DNA from: Salinibius halmophilus
GTDB taxonomy: Bacteria > Pseudomonadota > Gammaproteobacteria > Pseudomonadales > Natronospirillaceae
Assembly: GCF_003577475.1 (NCBI RefSeq)
Contig: NZ_QPEP01000002.1
Location: 293,924 to 357,923, forward strand
DNA: 64,000 nucleotides
Direction: 5' to 3'
Made by a program: the position numbers and the translations under genes. Positions within the stretch are counted from its first letter, which is position 1. Every line of letters starts with the position of its first letter. The notes below the pieces were generated by a model. That model did not search any database. It was not told the origin of the DNA and was given only the letters and a program-made list of their open reading frames with translations. Shown one piece after another: positions 17,577 to 25,350 of the stretch.

Positions 17577-17715
17577 GGCGGCTACCTCCTAGTGAGTTAA
17601 AGGTAGTCCACGAACCAATACTGGTCAAAAAAACAGTACAAATTTAGCCTCAGGCGAGCCTCTCACACTTAGAAAGTGACAACCAGAGCGTATTGCTAAA
17701 TAGAAACTCAGCAGC

Positions 17716-18141
17716 TCACAACCAGATTGATGCAATCGCCAAAACAATCAACAAAGCGTGTGGGTAGGCAACTGTTGGGCGCAGTGAACTTCTTAAGTAT
17801 TCAAAGATTAGCCCCACCGAGCCTTGCCGTTCGTTGAGAAACTCGCGGTTAAACTGACAGGCAGTAATAACTTCTTGTTGACGAAACGCTTGCTCGACTT
17901 TTAATAACCGAACTTCAATGCGCGATTGAAAGATTTTCCAAATTCCATCCAGCAACCAGACAATAGCCAAAATTGGCACTAGCAACCACAAAGTTAAACC
18001 ACTCAATAGGCCTGTCGTTAACAAAGCCAACGCCACAAACTTTATATACAAACTGTGCTTTTCATAGCTATCAAATTGATGCTGCAGCAACACCCATTCC
18101 TGAGAGAGAGTGCTTAAAGCGTCGTTTGATTGAGCGTTCAT
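17716..18141 (-). CDS. Small membrane protein of unknown function
   Basis: A 141-residue protein with two adjacent TM segments near residues 32-66 (FVALALLTTGLLSGLTLWLL, VPILAIVWLLDGIW), an amphipathic charged middle (SRIEVRLLKVEQAFRQQEV) and a third hydrophobic stretch at the C-terminus (PHALLIVLAIASIWL). AAGGATA precedes the ATG. I recognise no family. It lies between the RAYT and the toxin-immunity remnants and could belong to the same accessory patch. Confidence 0.7.
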   Translation of the reverse strand: MNAQSNDALSTLSQEWVLLQHQFDSYEKHSLYIKFVALALLTTGLLSGLTLWLLVPILAIVWLLDGIWKIFQSRIEVRLLKVEQAFRQQEVITACQFNREFLNERQGSVGLIFEYLRSSLRPTVAYPHALLIVLAIASIWL

Positions 18142-18204
18142 TATCCTTCCTTGAGGTCAGTTAGCGGAAACCAACTAGCTGGACGCCGGCAAGCAGCAAA
18201 CCCA

Positions 18205-18324
18205 TTACTGATTCGCACGTTTTAAACACGTAACTGATGGGTGTCCGAGTTTATACTTTTGATAAAAACGCTCGTTTATGTCCGCAGCTTGCGTATCAAT
18301 TAATTTTTTGAGTTTTTTGTCCAT
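18205..18324 (-). pseudogene. Truncated immunity-gene copy (copy A)
   Basis: A 39-codon frame starting MDKKLKKLIDTQAADINERFYQ, which matches the first 22 residues of the intact immunity candidate at 19115-19963 and then diverges. Divergence occurs at the repeat GGACACCCATCAG (18238-18247 on the plus strand reads ATGGGTGTCC), after which the frame runs into a stop. It starts one base after the stop of toxin copy A, the same spacing as in the intact pair. Clearly a 3-prime-deleted remnant. Confidence 0.85.
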
Positions 18325-18325
18325 G

Positions 18326-18743
18326 TTACTTCCACTCTTTAATTGTGGTATTGAGCTTGCCATCTTCGTTTAACACATCTTTGGTACGCACAACAAAACC
18401 GTCAAAGTGGTTCAAGCTTCGGCCATGATTCCTGTTGTAAAGTTCCTGTTCAACCTGAACCCGCGCAGCAAACTCGAGTACGCTTTCGTCGGTGTTTTGC
18501 CAGTTTCGGTAACCGCTGGTCGCTTCACCAAGCTTTTGGTTGGTGTAAGCTGTTGCGCCAGCTCGCTGACCATAACGCATTGTACCAGATGCATCGGTTC
18601 GGTTGCGGCTCATTCCAGAAGTGTTGGCTTTCATTTCCCAAGACACCCACTCACCGTCATGAGTTTTCGTTAAGAAATCAACACCCCACCCAGAGTTGTT
18701 TTGAGCTGATCCGACTTCGGCAAACAAACCTGGAGTTATCTGG
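18326..18743 (-). pseudogene. Truncated polymorphic-toxin nuclease domain (copy A)
   Basis: About 135 codons of a toxin C-terminal domain. From LFAEVGSAQN to the C-terminus it aligns with copy B at 19965; the core GVDFLTKTHDGEWVSWEMK is identical, while the last 40 residues are diverged. The D...ExK pattern (D in GVD, E and K in EMK) suggests a PD-(D/E)XK-type nuclease toxin (inference). Homology to copy B begins about 9 bases from the 52-bp repeat at 18741-18792, so the pre-toxin part is missing and any start codon comes from the repeat. It has no delivery domain. Confidence 0.8.
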
Positions 18744-18792
18744 ACACCCACTACTTTTTAGGGTTACCAGGCTTGCAACAGATGGGTGTCCA
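18741..18792. repeat. 52-bp repeat element with perfect 10-bp terminal inverted repeats (copy 1)
   Basis: Begins TGGACACCCA and ends TGGGTGTCCA. By hand alignment it matches the element at 20764-20815 at 45 of 52 positions. It sits exactly where toxin copy A is cut. Solo half-sites occur at 18238-18247, 19090-19099 and 20841-20850. Confidence 0.85.
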
Positions 18793-18801
18793 GCTTAAGT
18801 A

Positions 18802-18864
18802 GGTAGATTTTGGGAAGGCCGCTACAAGTCACAGCACTCAGTAGATGAAAAGGCCCAAGCCGAT
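18802..18864 (+). pseudogene. Fragment of a second RAYT transposase
   Basis: The plus-strand frame from 18802 reads GRFWEGRYKSQHSVDEKA before a stop at 18865. This is the RAYT signature immediately upstream of the catalytic tyrosine and differs by few residues from GRFWEGRFKSQPLLDEKA of the intact RAYT, which is on the opposite strand. Upstream and downstream RAYT sequence is absent. The fragment starts ten bases after the end of the 52-bp element. Confidence 0.8.
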
Positions 18865-19020
18865 TAAAACACTGAGCCATCTATTGAGTTACACCCTGCC
18901 AATCGCCTCTTATCGGCATTCAAGCACACCGATCTAGCTTGCCGTGTGTTGCCAGCAACCCATACAGCGCATCAGTTAAACATAACAAGTGTGAACCCTT
19001 GTAATTGCCAGTAAACAAGC

Positions 19021-19059
19021 AAAAGAAAAGGCGGCTAAGCTCGAAAGCTTGCCGCCTTT
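19021..19059 (-). terminator. Terminator of the toxin-immunity pair (copy B)
   Basis: A 14-bp stem with a one-base bulge: AAAGGCGGC-T-AAGCT pairs with AGCTT-GCCGCCTTT around a CGAA loop. On the minus strand it ends TTTTCTTTT. It lies 56 bases past the immunity stop codon. Confidence 0.85.
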
Positions 19060-19114
19060 ATCTGACTGATGACTAACCTAGATGATGAGGTGGGTGTCCT
19101 GCATCATCCTTCCT

Positions 19115-19963
19115 CTAAAGATACCGCTCTACCACATCGAAGCCGATCAGTTCCGATACATCACCCAATAAGTGCAGGCAATCTTTGTTGGTGATTTTTA
19201 GCTCAAAAGGCACCTGTATATACTGACTGGCGTAGCTGTCATCTAGTTTCACCTCTACGCCAGCTAGCTGTGCCACTCTGTACCAAGCGAGCACTTCTAA
19301 CGGGAAGGCCGTCCATGGATTGTACTCCAACGGATCTTTGGCCCCTTTCCCCTTTGACGCGCGCTGCACGTGAATGTCCATCAGCTTTTGCAGGGCGTCT
19401 AGCGGCACCTGTTGGCTGAAAAACTCATCATAGGCAAAACCAGGCTGCACCAGGGTGAGTTGTTGATTGTCGACACTGGCCAGCATGTTATGCACAAAAG
19501 CGAAGTAGATAGGGTCGTACTGCTCGGGAAAACTAAACTGGCTGTTTTCCAATGGCTCGGCTAAAAATGCTTTTAGTTTTTCCCGGTAAAACACCTCGGC
19601 CTTTTGATAACCAAAGTACAGCGCTAGCAACCAATGATTGACCAAAAACTCATCTTTGATGGCTTCATAATAATATGCGTCGTTCAAGCGCTCAGTTTGG
19701 TCGGCAACAAAGGTCGTAAGCATACCAGAGACAAACTCTTGTATGCCTTCAACGCAAGGCCCTTTAGCTGCAGCCACCATAAATAAGCTCTTAGATAAAC
19801 GAGCTGTTGCACTTGCAGTTGTCGCATACTCGCGACCAACCAATCCTGGTTTGCTATGCGCCTTAGCTTTGAGTGACTTGGCTCTTTCCAAAGAACCCTG
19901 ATACAAGCGTTCGTTTATATGCGATGCTTGTTCATCTATCAGCTTTTTGAGTTTTTTGTCCAT
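19115..19963 (-). CDS. Candidate immunity protein of a polymorphic toxin
   Basis: A 282-residue, mostly helical soluble protein without signal peptide or TM segments. It begins one base after the toxin copy B stop codon, the usual immunity-gene position, and its first 22 residues are repeated as a broken copy after toxin copy A. I recognise no family with certainty; the helical pattern (NHWLLALYFGYQKAEVFYREKLKAFL) is reminiscent of Imm49-type proteins but this is weak. A longer frame upstream overlaps the toxin and is unlikely to be used. Because it is the only full-length open gene of the cassette, it may be kept for protection against related toxins from neighbours (inference). Confidence 0.7.
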   Translation of the reverse strand: MDKKLKKLIDEQASHINERLYQGSLERAKSLKAKAHSKPGLVGREYATTASATARLSKSLFMVAAAKGPCVEGIQEFVSGMLTTFVADQTERLNDAYYYEAIKDEFLVNHWLLALYFGYQKAEVFYREKLKAFLAEPLENSQFSFPEQYDPIYFAFVHNMLASVDNQQLTLVQPGFAYDEFFSQQVPLDALQKLMDIHVQRASKGKGAKDPLEYNPWTAFPLEVLAWYRVAQLAGVEVKLDDSYASQYIQVPFELKITNKDCLHLLGDVSELIGFDVVERYL

Positions 19964-19964
19964 A

Positions 19965-20747
19965 TTATTTCCACGCTTTAATTGTGGTATTGAGCTTGCC
20001 ATTTTCGTTTAATACATCTTTGGTGCGCACAACAAAACCATCAAAATGGTCTTCAGCTCGGCGATGATCTCTATTGTAATCTGCCTGTTCATCCAGAACC
20101 CGCTCAGCAAACTCGATTGTGCTTTCGTCGGTGTTTTTCCAGTTGCGGTAACGGCTGGTCGCTTCACCAAGCTTTTGGTTGGTGTAAGCTGTCGCGCCAG
20201 CTCGCTGACCATAGCGCATTGTACCAGATGCATCGGTACGGTTGCGGCTCATTCCAGAAGTGTTGGCTTTCATTTCCCAAGACACCCACTCACCGTCGTG
20301 AGTTTTCGTTAAGAAATCAACCCCCCAATTAGATTTATTTTGAGCTGATCCAACTTCGGCAAACAAACCTGTGGTTGAAATTGCCGTGCCTGCAGCAAAT
20401 TCGGCCATCATGCCAGCCAACTTAGACTTATCTCCCCCATTTGATAACTGATCGTTAGCATAGTTCGCAATTAAATCTACGACTTTTCTAGCGCCGGGGA
20501 ATCGCCCTGAAACAGCCTTCACCGCTGTTTCTGCACCGCCTGCAACGCTCACTCTTAATGCATTACCTGCGTTTAATAGCAAGTCAGTCGAGTTAGCAAT
20601 ATAGGTCTGCGCAAACTCACTTTTTGCAGCGTGGCCCAATAACTCGCGACCCGGCTCAGTTGCTCGCAACTCTTCCATAACAGCATCAAAGTCAGGAACC
20701 TCTCCATTTTTAACTGCCTTTAATGCTTTGTTAAGCTCTGGTAAAAG
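19965..20747 (-). pseudogene. 5-prime-truncated polymorphic toxin, nuclease C-terminal domain (copy B)
   Basis: About 260 open codons with a stop at 20748-20750 and no upstream delivery domain. Residues from LNKALKAVKNGEVPDFDAVMEEL to GTAISTTG form a helical pre-toxin region; the C-terminal 130 residues (LFAEVGSAQNKSNWGVDFL through SWEMKANTSG to TTIKAWK) are the toxin domain shared with copy A. GVD plus EMK fits a PD-(D/E)XK nuclease (inference). The internal ATG at 20678 has no Shine-Dalgarno. The 5-prime break coincides with an 11-bp tandem duplication (20745-20766) and the 52-bp element at 20764. It looks like an orphan toxin tip cassette from an Rhs, CDI or similar locus. Confidence 0.75.
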
Positions 20748-20763
20748 TTATGTGGAAGTTATG

Positions 20764-20815
20764 TGGACACCCACTACTTTCTAAGGTTGCCAGACTTGTA
20801 ACTAATGGGTGTCCA
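20764..20815. repeat. 52-bp repeat element with perfect 10-bp terminal inverted repeats (copy 2)
   Basis: TGGACACCCACTACTTT...TGGGTGTCCA, same length and ends as the element at 18741. It abuts the truncated end of toxin copy B. A solo half-site GTGGGTGTCC follows at 20841-20850, and the phrase CCAGCCTCAG occurs twice (from about 20827 and 20849). Confidence 0.85.
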
Positions 20816-20866
20816 ACCTCAGATATCCAGCCTCAGATAGGTGGGTGTCCAGCCTCAGGAAAGCGC

Positions 20867-20895
20867 TTGACGCTGCATAGTTTTTCGCCAACAAT
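20867..20895 (+). promoter_or_regulatory. ilvA: Candidate sigma-70 promoter of the ilvA leader
   Basis: TTGACG, 17 bases, AACAAT. It would start transcription about 60 bases before the leader peptide ATG. Confidence 0.4.
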
Positions 20896-20960
20896 AGGGC
20901 TTATCGCAGTCTTTGCGAGTATTTTATTAAGTTGAATCCACCCACATAGGAGCGCACAAG

Positions 20961-21038
20961 ATGAGTGAATTTTGTTTTGCTACTGCTGTAAGCGCTTCTG
21001 CTGTGGCACGAATTATGATGGCAATTATCCACCACTAG
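20961..21038 (+). CDS. ilvA leader peptide (attenuation control)
   Basis: A 25-residue open frame, too short for most gene finders: MSEFCFATAVSASAVARIMMAII, then HH and stop. AGGAG lies nine bases before the ATG. Three Ile codons fall within six near the end (I-M-M-A-I-I), where a stalled ribosome would control downstream RNA folding. It is followed by a GGCGG segment at its stop codon and a terminator at 21064, and then by threonine ammonia-lyase, the first enzyme of isoleucine synthesis. The layout matches classical amino-acid attenuators. The Ile density is modest, so the exact sensed tRNA is an inference. Confidence 0.75.
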   Translation: MSEFCFATAVSASAVARIMMAIIHH

Positions 21039-21063
21039 GCGGAGGTTGTCGTATACAACAATT

Positions 21064-21086
21064 AAACCGCCGCTGGCGGTTTTTTT
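21064..21086 (+). terminator. Attenuator terminator upstream of ilvA
   Basis: AAACCGCC-GCT-GGCGGTTT plus four more T. The segment GGCGG at 21038-21042, at the leader stop codon, can pair with CCGCC of this stem as an antiterminator. A small GTTGT/ACAAC hairpin lies between them. Confidence 0.85.
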
Positions 21087-21125
21087 GTATCGGTTGGCGG
21101 CGAATTTTTGAAAGGAAAATGAGCC

Positions 21126-22142
21126 GTGACGTTTACTGCACAGCATTATTCGCCGCTACAACTATCCGACTTTCTGCGTGCCCAGGCTCGCATCAGTGCC
21201 TATGTGCACGAAAGTGATTTGCAACACCACCATGCCTATAGCCAGCGTTATAGTGCAAAGGTGTTGATTAAACGCGAAGACCAACAGCAGGTTCGTTCGT
21301 TTAAAATCCGTGGTGCGTTAAACGCTATTTTGCAGCTGCCGCAATTGGGCAGCTTGGTCTGCGCCAGTGCCGGTAATCACGCACAAGGCTTTGCGTTTGC
21401 TTGCGCCTTACTTGAGCGCCAAGGCACAGTGTTTATGCCAATCAATACGCCTAAGCAGAAAGTAGAGCGAGTGAAGCACTTTGGTGGCGAATATGTTCAG
21501 CTCTGCCTCGTTGGCGATGATTTTGATGCCGCCAAAGCACAAGCGTTAGACTACTGTAAGCGCCAGAATGCCTACTTTGTCCACCCCTTCGACGACCCAA
21601 GAGTGATTGCCGGGCAAGCCACCCTAGCACTCGAAATACTGCATCAACAGCACAGTATCGACTATTTAGTACTACCTATGGGCGGTGGGGGTTTGGCGGC
21701 CGGGTGCAGCGAGGTGTTTCGCCAGTTAAGCCCAAGCACCAAGATTATTTTGGTAGAACCAGAGGGGGCAGCATCGTTTCAGAATTCATTAGCACTCGGT
21801 AAAAATAGTACGCTTGCAACGGTTGATACCTTTGCCGATGGCACTGCCGTTAGGCGCAAGGGTGAGCTATGTTTTACCTATTGCCAGCGCAATATGCACC
21901 AAGCACTTACCGTCACCAACGCCCAGATTAGTCAAACGCTGGTTGAGCTGTTTAATCAGGATGCCATCGTGGCCGAGCCATCAGGTGCTTTAGCGTTAGC
22001 AGCACTCGACCAGTTAACAGAGCAAATTGCCGGCAAAACCGTGGTCACTGTTTTAAGTGGCAGCAATTGTGATGCCTCACGCATGAGTGACTTTTTAGCT
22101 AGATCGCAAGCGCTACAGCAAGTGGCGTCAACTACTAGGTAG
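21126..22142 (+). CDS. ilvA: Threonine ammonia-lyase, short form without regulatory domain
   Basis: A 338-residue PLP enzyme deaminating threonine to 2-oxobutanoate. Landmarks: VLIKREDQQQVRSFKIRGA (PLP lysine in SFKIRGA), CASAGNHAQGFAFA, the glycine loop PMGGGGLAAGC and VLSGSNCDASR. E. coli IlvA has about 514 residues with a C-terminal ACT-like domain for isoleucine feedback; that domain is absent here, so allosteric inhibition by Ile is probably lost or different. The leader and attenuator upstream support the biosynthetic rather than catabolic role. Starts at GTG with AAGGA upstream; the gene abuts the convergent MCP gene with no gap. Confidence 0.92.
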   Translation: MTFTAQHYSPLQLSDFLRAQARISAYVHESDLQHHHAYSQRYSAKVLIKREDQQQVRSFKIRGALNAILQLPQLGSLVCASAGNHAQGFAFACALLERQGTVFMPINTPKQKVERVKHFGGEYVQLCLVGDDFDAAKAQALDYCKRQNAYFVHPFDDPRVIAGQATLALEILHQQHSIDYLVLPMGGGGLAAGCSEVFRQLSPSTKIILVEPEGAASFQNSLALGKNSTLATVDTFADGTAVRRKGELCFTYCQRNMHQALTVTNAQISQTLVELFNQDAIVAEPSGALALAALDQLTEQIAGKTVVTVLSGSNCDASRMSDFLARSQALQQVASTTR

Positions 22143-23696
22143 TTAACGCACGACAAACCGATTAAGCTGGTCGCGGATAAGGGTCACCATGCCGTCGATT
22201 TTTTCCATTTCGGTTGCCATGTTTAACGAGTCGTTAGAGGTGGCCTCTGTTAGGTTGCTAATGCCGGTAATATTTTGATTCATATCTTCCGCCACAGCGC
22301 TTTGCTCATCGGTGGCAGTGGCGATGCCCGTTGCCAGTTCATTGATATGGCTAATTTGTCGCACCATTTCTTCAATGGATTCGCTAATCACTAGTATTGC
22401 TTTGCTATTGTTTTCAACGTCTTCAACCGAACGAGTAACCAAACCTTGAGAGGAATCGGATTTACGTTTGAGCTCATCAATAACGCCAATAATGTTAGCG
22501 GTTGACTCACTAGTTTTAGTGGCTAAGGTGCGCACCTCGTCGGCTACCACGGCAAAGCCTCTACCTTGCTCACCTGCCCGTGCTGCTTCAATGGCGGCAT
22601 TAAGTGCCAGCAAGTTAGTTTGGTCAGCAATGCCTTGAATAATATCGATTACCGAAGTGATCTCGGCTACCTGGCTGTTTAACTCATCCATCACTTTGCC
22701 AATATTCGACATACTGGCTTTGAGTGCGTCTGACGACTCGCTTGACCGAGTTAACTCGGCAATAGAACGCTTGGCAATGTCATCAGTGCTATTTGCTTCA
22801 TGGGCCGACATATCTGCATTGCGAGCAACCTCTTTAATGGTAGAGGCCATTTCGTTCATTGCCACCGCCACTTGCGATGAGCGATCATGCTGATCTTTGG
22901 CACGCTCAACAAACGCCAAACTAGTGGATTTAAACCCTGAAGACATGCCGGACAAACTTTGCATTTGTTCTAGTATTACTTGCATGGAATCACGTAACGA
23001 AGCAGTTAGAGTATCAAGGTGGCGGGCAATCTCTCCAAATTCGTCTTTTCTTTTGCTATCGAAGTGTACCGTTAGGTCGCCGGCTGCGAGCTTGGTGATG
23101 GGTAACACCAAGCCGTTCACACCCTTTTTAAGCGCTCTACGCAAATAAATGGACAACAGCACTGCAGCAATAAAAGCAATCAATACTATTACAGTGACCG
23201 CATTGCCAAAGCGAGCTACTTCGCCATCAATCGCCTCTTCGGCAGCTAAGGTTAGGGCGCTATTTAAATCTTTTAAAGTGTTAATAGAGGTTTGTAGGGT
23301 ATCTAGTGTTTGATAAATCGTCGCTTGATCTTGCCCGGCAACAGCCTGCTTGTACTCTTTCCATTGGGCGTTAGCGGCCTCAAATGCTTGGATTCTGTTC
23401 TGTGATGCCGCCTCACCTTCCCGATAGATTGTCTCAAGTGCTGCAAAACTTTCATCGCCCGTTATCAGGTATCGAGAAATTTGGTTAGAGGGTGCACCCT
23501 GGCTAGATGCAATCGCCGCTTCACTAGCAGCAATTTTCACCTCGCGAACATGCACTTCGGTTGCCATCAACTCATTGGAATAGAAGTTGATGGAAGCAAT
23601 AAATACATTAATGACACCCAGCACTATGGCACCAAGCAGCGCGATAATGACCAGCAAGCTGGATAAAATTAGCGTAAGTTTGCGTACGATTGTCAT
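22143..23696 (-). CDS. Methyl-accepting chemotaxis protein
   Basis: A 517-residue MCP: TM1 at about residues 10-32, a helical periplasmic sensor of about 130 residues (four-helix-bundle type), TM2 near 170-190 (VIVLIAFIAAVLLSIYL), a HAMP domain (LPITKLAAGDLTVHF) and the cytoplasmic signalling domain with the hairpin tip [34 protein letters not shown]. The ligand is not readable. No CheR-binding pentapeptide is seen at the C-terminus (NRFVVR). ATG 23696 is preferred over GTG 23702. It is separate from the chemotaxis operon at 27-36 kb. Confidence 0.94.
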   Translation of the reverse strand: MTIVRKLTLILSSLLVIIALLGAIVLGVINVFIASINFYSNELMATEVHVREVKIAASEAAIASSQGAPSNQISRYLITGDESFAALETIYREGEAASQNRIQAFEAANAQWKEYKQAVAGQDQATIYQTLDTLQTSINTLKDLNSALTLAAEEAIDGEVARFGNAVTVIVLIAFIAAVLLSIYLRRALKKGVNGLVLPITKLAAGDLTVHFDSKRKDEFGEIARHLDTLTASLRDSMQVILEQMQSLSGMSSGFKSTSLAFVERAKDQHDRSSQVAVAMNEMASTIKEVARNADMSAHEANSTDDIAKRSIAELTRSSESSDALKASMSNIGKVMDELNSQVAEITSVIDIIQGIADQTNLLALNAAIEAARAGEQGRGFAVVADEVRTLATKTSESTANIIGVIDELKRKSDSSQGLVTRSVEDVENNSKAILVISESIEEMVRQISHINELATGIATATDEQSAVAEDMNQNITGISNLTEATSNDSLNMATEMEKIDGMVTLIRDQLNRFVVR

Positions 23697-23865
23697 GGCC
23701 ACAACCCGTTTGTTAGCAGTTATAAAAGCTTAGCAAAGGATTAGGCTTGGATAATGACGATATTAAAAATAAACCGCTCATCAAGCCTGGAACCAGAGCA
23801 CGAACTGGCACAGTCGACCCTACGCGGGTAAAGTGCATAGCCACTCATTTCATCGGATGAAATCT

Positions 23866-24183
23866 ATGGCTATTTTAGTTTATCTCGCCGCCACCAGCGT
23901 AATCTGGGTGCTTACAGTCGTTAGGGTTAGGTCTATCAATCTAAAGCTCGCTGATTATTTTGCTAGTTCCTACCCCGAAGCATGGCAGAAGGTAATCACG
24001 GAGGCATCGCTTCAGGGTAGAGGCAACGGTTGGTTACATGCTCACCTTTGGCAATATATAAAAACCAAACCATTAAGCGACGACAAGGTCATTAAGCATG
24101 CAAAACGCCAGCGTGAAAACTGGATCAGCTTTGCCTTGGGAGGGCCAGTTTTAATTGCGATGGTTACTGGCTTTCTAAGCTAG
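23866..24183 (+). CDS. Small membrane protein of unknown function
   Basis: About 105 residues with an N-terminal TM (ILVYLAATSVIWVLTVV), a polar middle (YPEAWQKVITEASLQGRGN, KHAKRQRENW) and a second TM at the C-terminus (FALGGPVLIAMVTGFL). I chose ATG 23866, which has GGA eight bases upstream; ATG 23833 and 23857 are in frame. No family recognised. It stands alone, divergent from the MCP. Confidence 0.6.
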   Translation: MAILVYLAATSVIWVLTVVRVRSINLKLADYFASSYPEAWQKVITEASLQGRGNGWLHAHLWQYIKTKPLSDDKVIKHAKRQRENWISFALGGPVLIAMVTGFLS

Positions 24184-24302
24184 CAGTTTTGCTGCCCAAG
24201 CATTTTTTGTTTCCCTAGTATTGTTTGTTTCCCAAGCCTTTGGCTTGTAAAGCCTACGGAAAATTCTTGTAATTTTTTTAAAAAAAGCGATTTATATGAA
24301 TT

Positions 24303-24596
24303 TTAATTAACAATATGAATCGGCACTATTTTTAGGTTCATTTTTTTAGCGGCATGCCAGCGGTGGTGGCCATTTACTATCTCATAGCCATCGAAGCCTT
24401 CCTCTACGCGGCGGCGCACGGTAATTGGCTCGTAGAACTTTTTGTTGGTGATGTAGTGATGCACGTGTTGGCCAATAATGGCACCCACAGGGGCTGTGGT
24501 CGCTTCATCGAGCGGGTTGGGTTTTAGCAGGTTAATGTCTGCTTTGCGGGTGAACCAGCGCATGGTCCACGGGGCGTGCGGGTATTGAATGTCCAC
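24303..24596 (-). CDS. Small ParB/sulfiredoxin-fold protein
   Basis: A 97-residue protein ending in a ParB-nuclease-like core: PITVRRRVEEGFDGYEIVNGHHRWHAAKKMNLKIVPIHIVN. In this fold the VNGHHRWxAA motif forms the nucleotide-binding box. It is a single-domain protein without the helix-turn-helix of a partition ParB, so it is not a chromosome partition protein. It starts at GTG; an AAGGAG lies about 16 bases upstream, further than usual, so the start is uncertain. The biological role is unknown. Confidence 0.7.
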   Translation of the reverse strand: MDIQYPHAPWTMRWFTRKADINLLKPNPLDEATTAPVGAIIGQHVHHYITNKKFYEPITVRRRVEEGFDGYEIVNGHHRWHAAKKMNLKIVPIHIVN

Positions 24597-24803
24597 TGTG
24601 TAAATTAATCACTCCTTTCTTGTTATTTTAAATTGCTGCCTCGACCATTGAGCAAGCTCACTAGTTGCAGCTAGCTATAGTATAGCGCTCGCGCTCCCCG
24701 GCGGCTATTGCAAATAGGTTGCGATGCGATTGCGACCTGGTTTGTGGCTCTCACCAGCCGAACAGTGGTATTATCGGCGGAAAATTTTTTTACTGGATTG
24801 GCA

Positions 24804-25319
24804 ATGCGCATATCATTCGACCTCGATGATACCGTGATCTGCCATCAGCCACATATTGCTGATGAGCGAAATCGTGTTCCACGTTTGTTGCGTTGGTGGC
24901 TCAATGAGCCGCTTCGTGCAGGCACGTTGGAGCTATTTCAGCAATTACGTCAGCAGGGCCATAGTATTGGCGTTTACACGACCTCGTATCGACGCAAGCA
25001 CTACATCAAAACACTGTTCAAGTGTTATGGATTAAAACTCGATTTCATTATTAATCAGTATGACCACGAACGCCGTTTTCAAGAGCGCTTGCACAAGGTG
25101 GCAACCAAAATGCCACAGTGCTACGACATCGATTTTCATATCGATGACGACAAGGTACTTGAGTCCAATGCCAGAAATTTCGGCTTTCATATGGTTCGCA
25201 TAAAAGAAGAAGATGGCGACTACGCATCTACCGTGCTAGATGCTGTGGCGAAACGCCAAGAACGCTTGTGGGAAAAGCAAATTGAAGCACTCAAGGGTGC
25301 TGTGGCTGAAAGTAATTAG
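24804..25319 (+). CDS. HAD-like hydrolase
   Basis: A 171-residue HAD-superfamily protein. Motif I is canonical, FDLDDTVIC (nucleophile and acid/base Asp present), motif II is VYTTSYRRKHYIK, and the late acidic motif is DIDFHIDDDKVLESNA. It has only a small cap region. The sequence resembles small nucleotidase-like HAD proteins, but the substrate is unknown. The ATG at 24804 starts right at the first beta strand; the long upstream frame is not needed. Confidence 0.8.
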   Translation: MRISFDLDDTVICHQPHIADERNRVPRLLRWWLNEPLRAGTLELFQQLRQQGHSIGVYTTSYRRKHYIKTLFKCYGLKLDFIINQYDHERRFQERLHKVATKMPQCYDIDFHIDDDKVLESNARNFGFHMVRIKEEDGDYASTVLDAVAKRQERLWEKQIEALKGAVAESN

Positions 25320-25350
25320 GCCGCCGAAGCAGCCTATTTACTCGCATCAT

